From positions 1 through 5,394 of the forward strand of contig CAMOXP010000104.1 of the NCBI GenBank assembly GCA_946629205.1: 5,394 bases of DNA, in the 5' to 3' direction. The notes below the pieces were generated by a model. The model had not been told where the DNA came from and made no database searches. It was given only the letters and a program-made list of their open reading frames with translations. Made by a program: the position numbers and the translations under genes. The DNA is from an uncultured Bacillota bacterium (lineage in GTDB: Bacteria; Bacillota; Clostridia; Peptostreptococcales; Anaerovoracaceae). Below, piece by piece: positions 5,291-5,394 of this stretch. The stretch's first letter is position 1; each line of letters begins with the position of its first letter.

Positions 5291-5394
5291 CATTTCCAGC
5301 AGCCCCGGTCCGTGCCGCTGCACAGAACCATCAGGTGGTGCCTCAAACCCTTGATTCTTCGTTTGGCTGTTGGTTAGGAATGCGAGTCTGGACT
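5291..5394 (-). other. Gene-free, hairpin-prone upstream region
   Basis: I see no convincing gene here. Read leftward, it can form three small hairpins: TCAA/TTGA at 5343-5354, GCAC-C-ACC/GGT-TCT-GTGC at 5320-5341, and GCAGC/GCTGC at 5299-5321. The last two share two bases and so compete at one edge. The terminator follows at once. The layout would suit the 3' end of a small RNA or a leader element, but the sequence matches no RNA family that I recognise, including SRP RNA, RNase P RNA, tmRNA and common riboswitches. Confidence 0.35.

Noticed and set aside
5328..5350. A plus-strand AGGTGGTGCC segment resembling a T-box antiterminator motif
   Set aside because: The conserved ACCGCG part is missing and no stem I or terminator is visible in that direction.
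5220..5394. A minus-strand frame open from the right edge through the terminator and into the first gene
   Set aside because: It crosses the terminator stem and the TATAAT box, and its product resembles no protein. It could only matter if a start codon lies beyond the window.

Overview
The window looks like a chromosomal segment from a Gram-positive anaerobe, most likely of the class Clostridia. The reasons are purine-rich ribosome binding sites before most genes, a DUF2148 cysteine-rich ferredoxin-like protein of the kind common in strict anaerobes, a membrane-anchored Gram-positive wall hydrolase and a secreted DUF5105/DUF4878-like protein. These are family-level judgements from reading the translations; no database search was possible.

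Every convincing gene lies on the minus strand, so the biological order runs from right to left. At the right edge (5291-5394) there is a gene-free, hairpin-prone stretch ending in a rho-independent terminator. That terminator runs straight into a TATAAT box and a strong ribosome binding site. Next come a shikimate-kinase-like protein that has lost its Walker A motif and carries an Ala/Pro/Asp repeat linker (4654-5238), an A-rich duplicated leader, a DUF2148 protein (3984-4532), a PlsC-type acyltransferase (3188-3943) overlapping a sugar-phosphate-type nucleotidyltransferase by 8 bp (2269-3195), a small secreted protein (1654-2244) and a membrane-anchored glucosaminidase-type wall hydrolase (907-1635). 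Short gaps and one overlap suggest that these six genes can be co-transcribed. The last four look like a cell-envelope set: lipid acylation, nucleotide-activated precursor synthesis, a secreted factor and peptidoglycan cleavage.

At the left, positions 1-859 hold a seventh minus-strand gene that runs off the window, so it has a start codon but no visible stop. It reads open for 286 codons, begins with a HIRAN-like domain and is clearly more AT-rich than its neighbours. It is probably accessory or acquired DNA next to the housekeeping-type cluster.

The points most worth a second look are the truncated HIRAN-like gene, the degenerate shikimate-kinase-like protein with its repeat insertion, the duplicated U-poor leader at 4541-4609, and the hairpin-rich stretch upstream of the first gene. 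I did not find a convincing complete new defence or mobile system.
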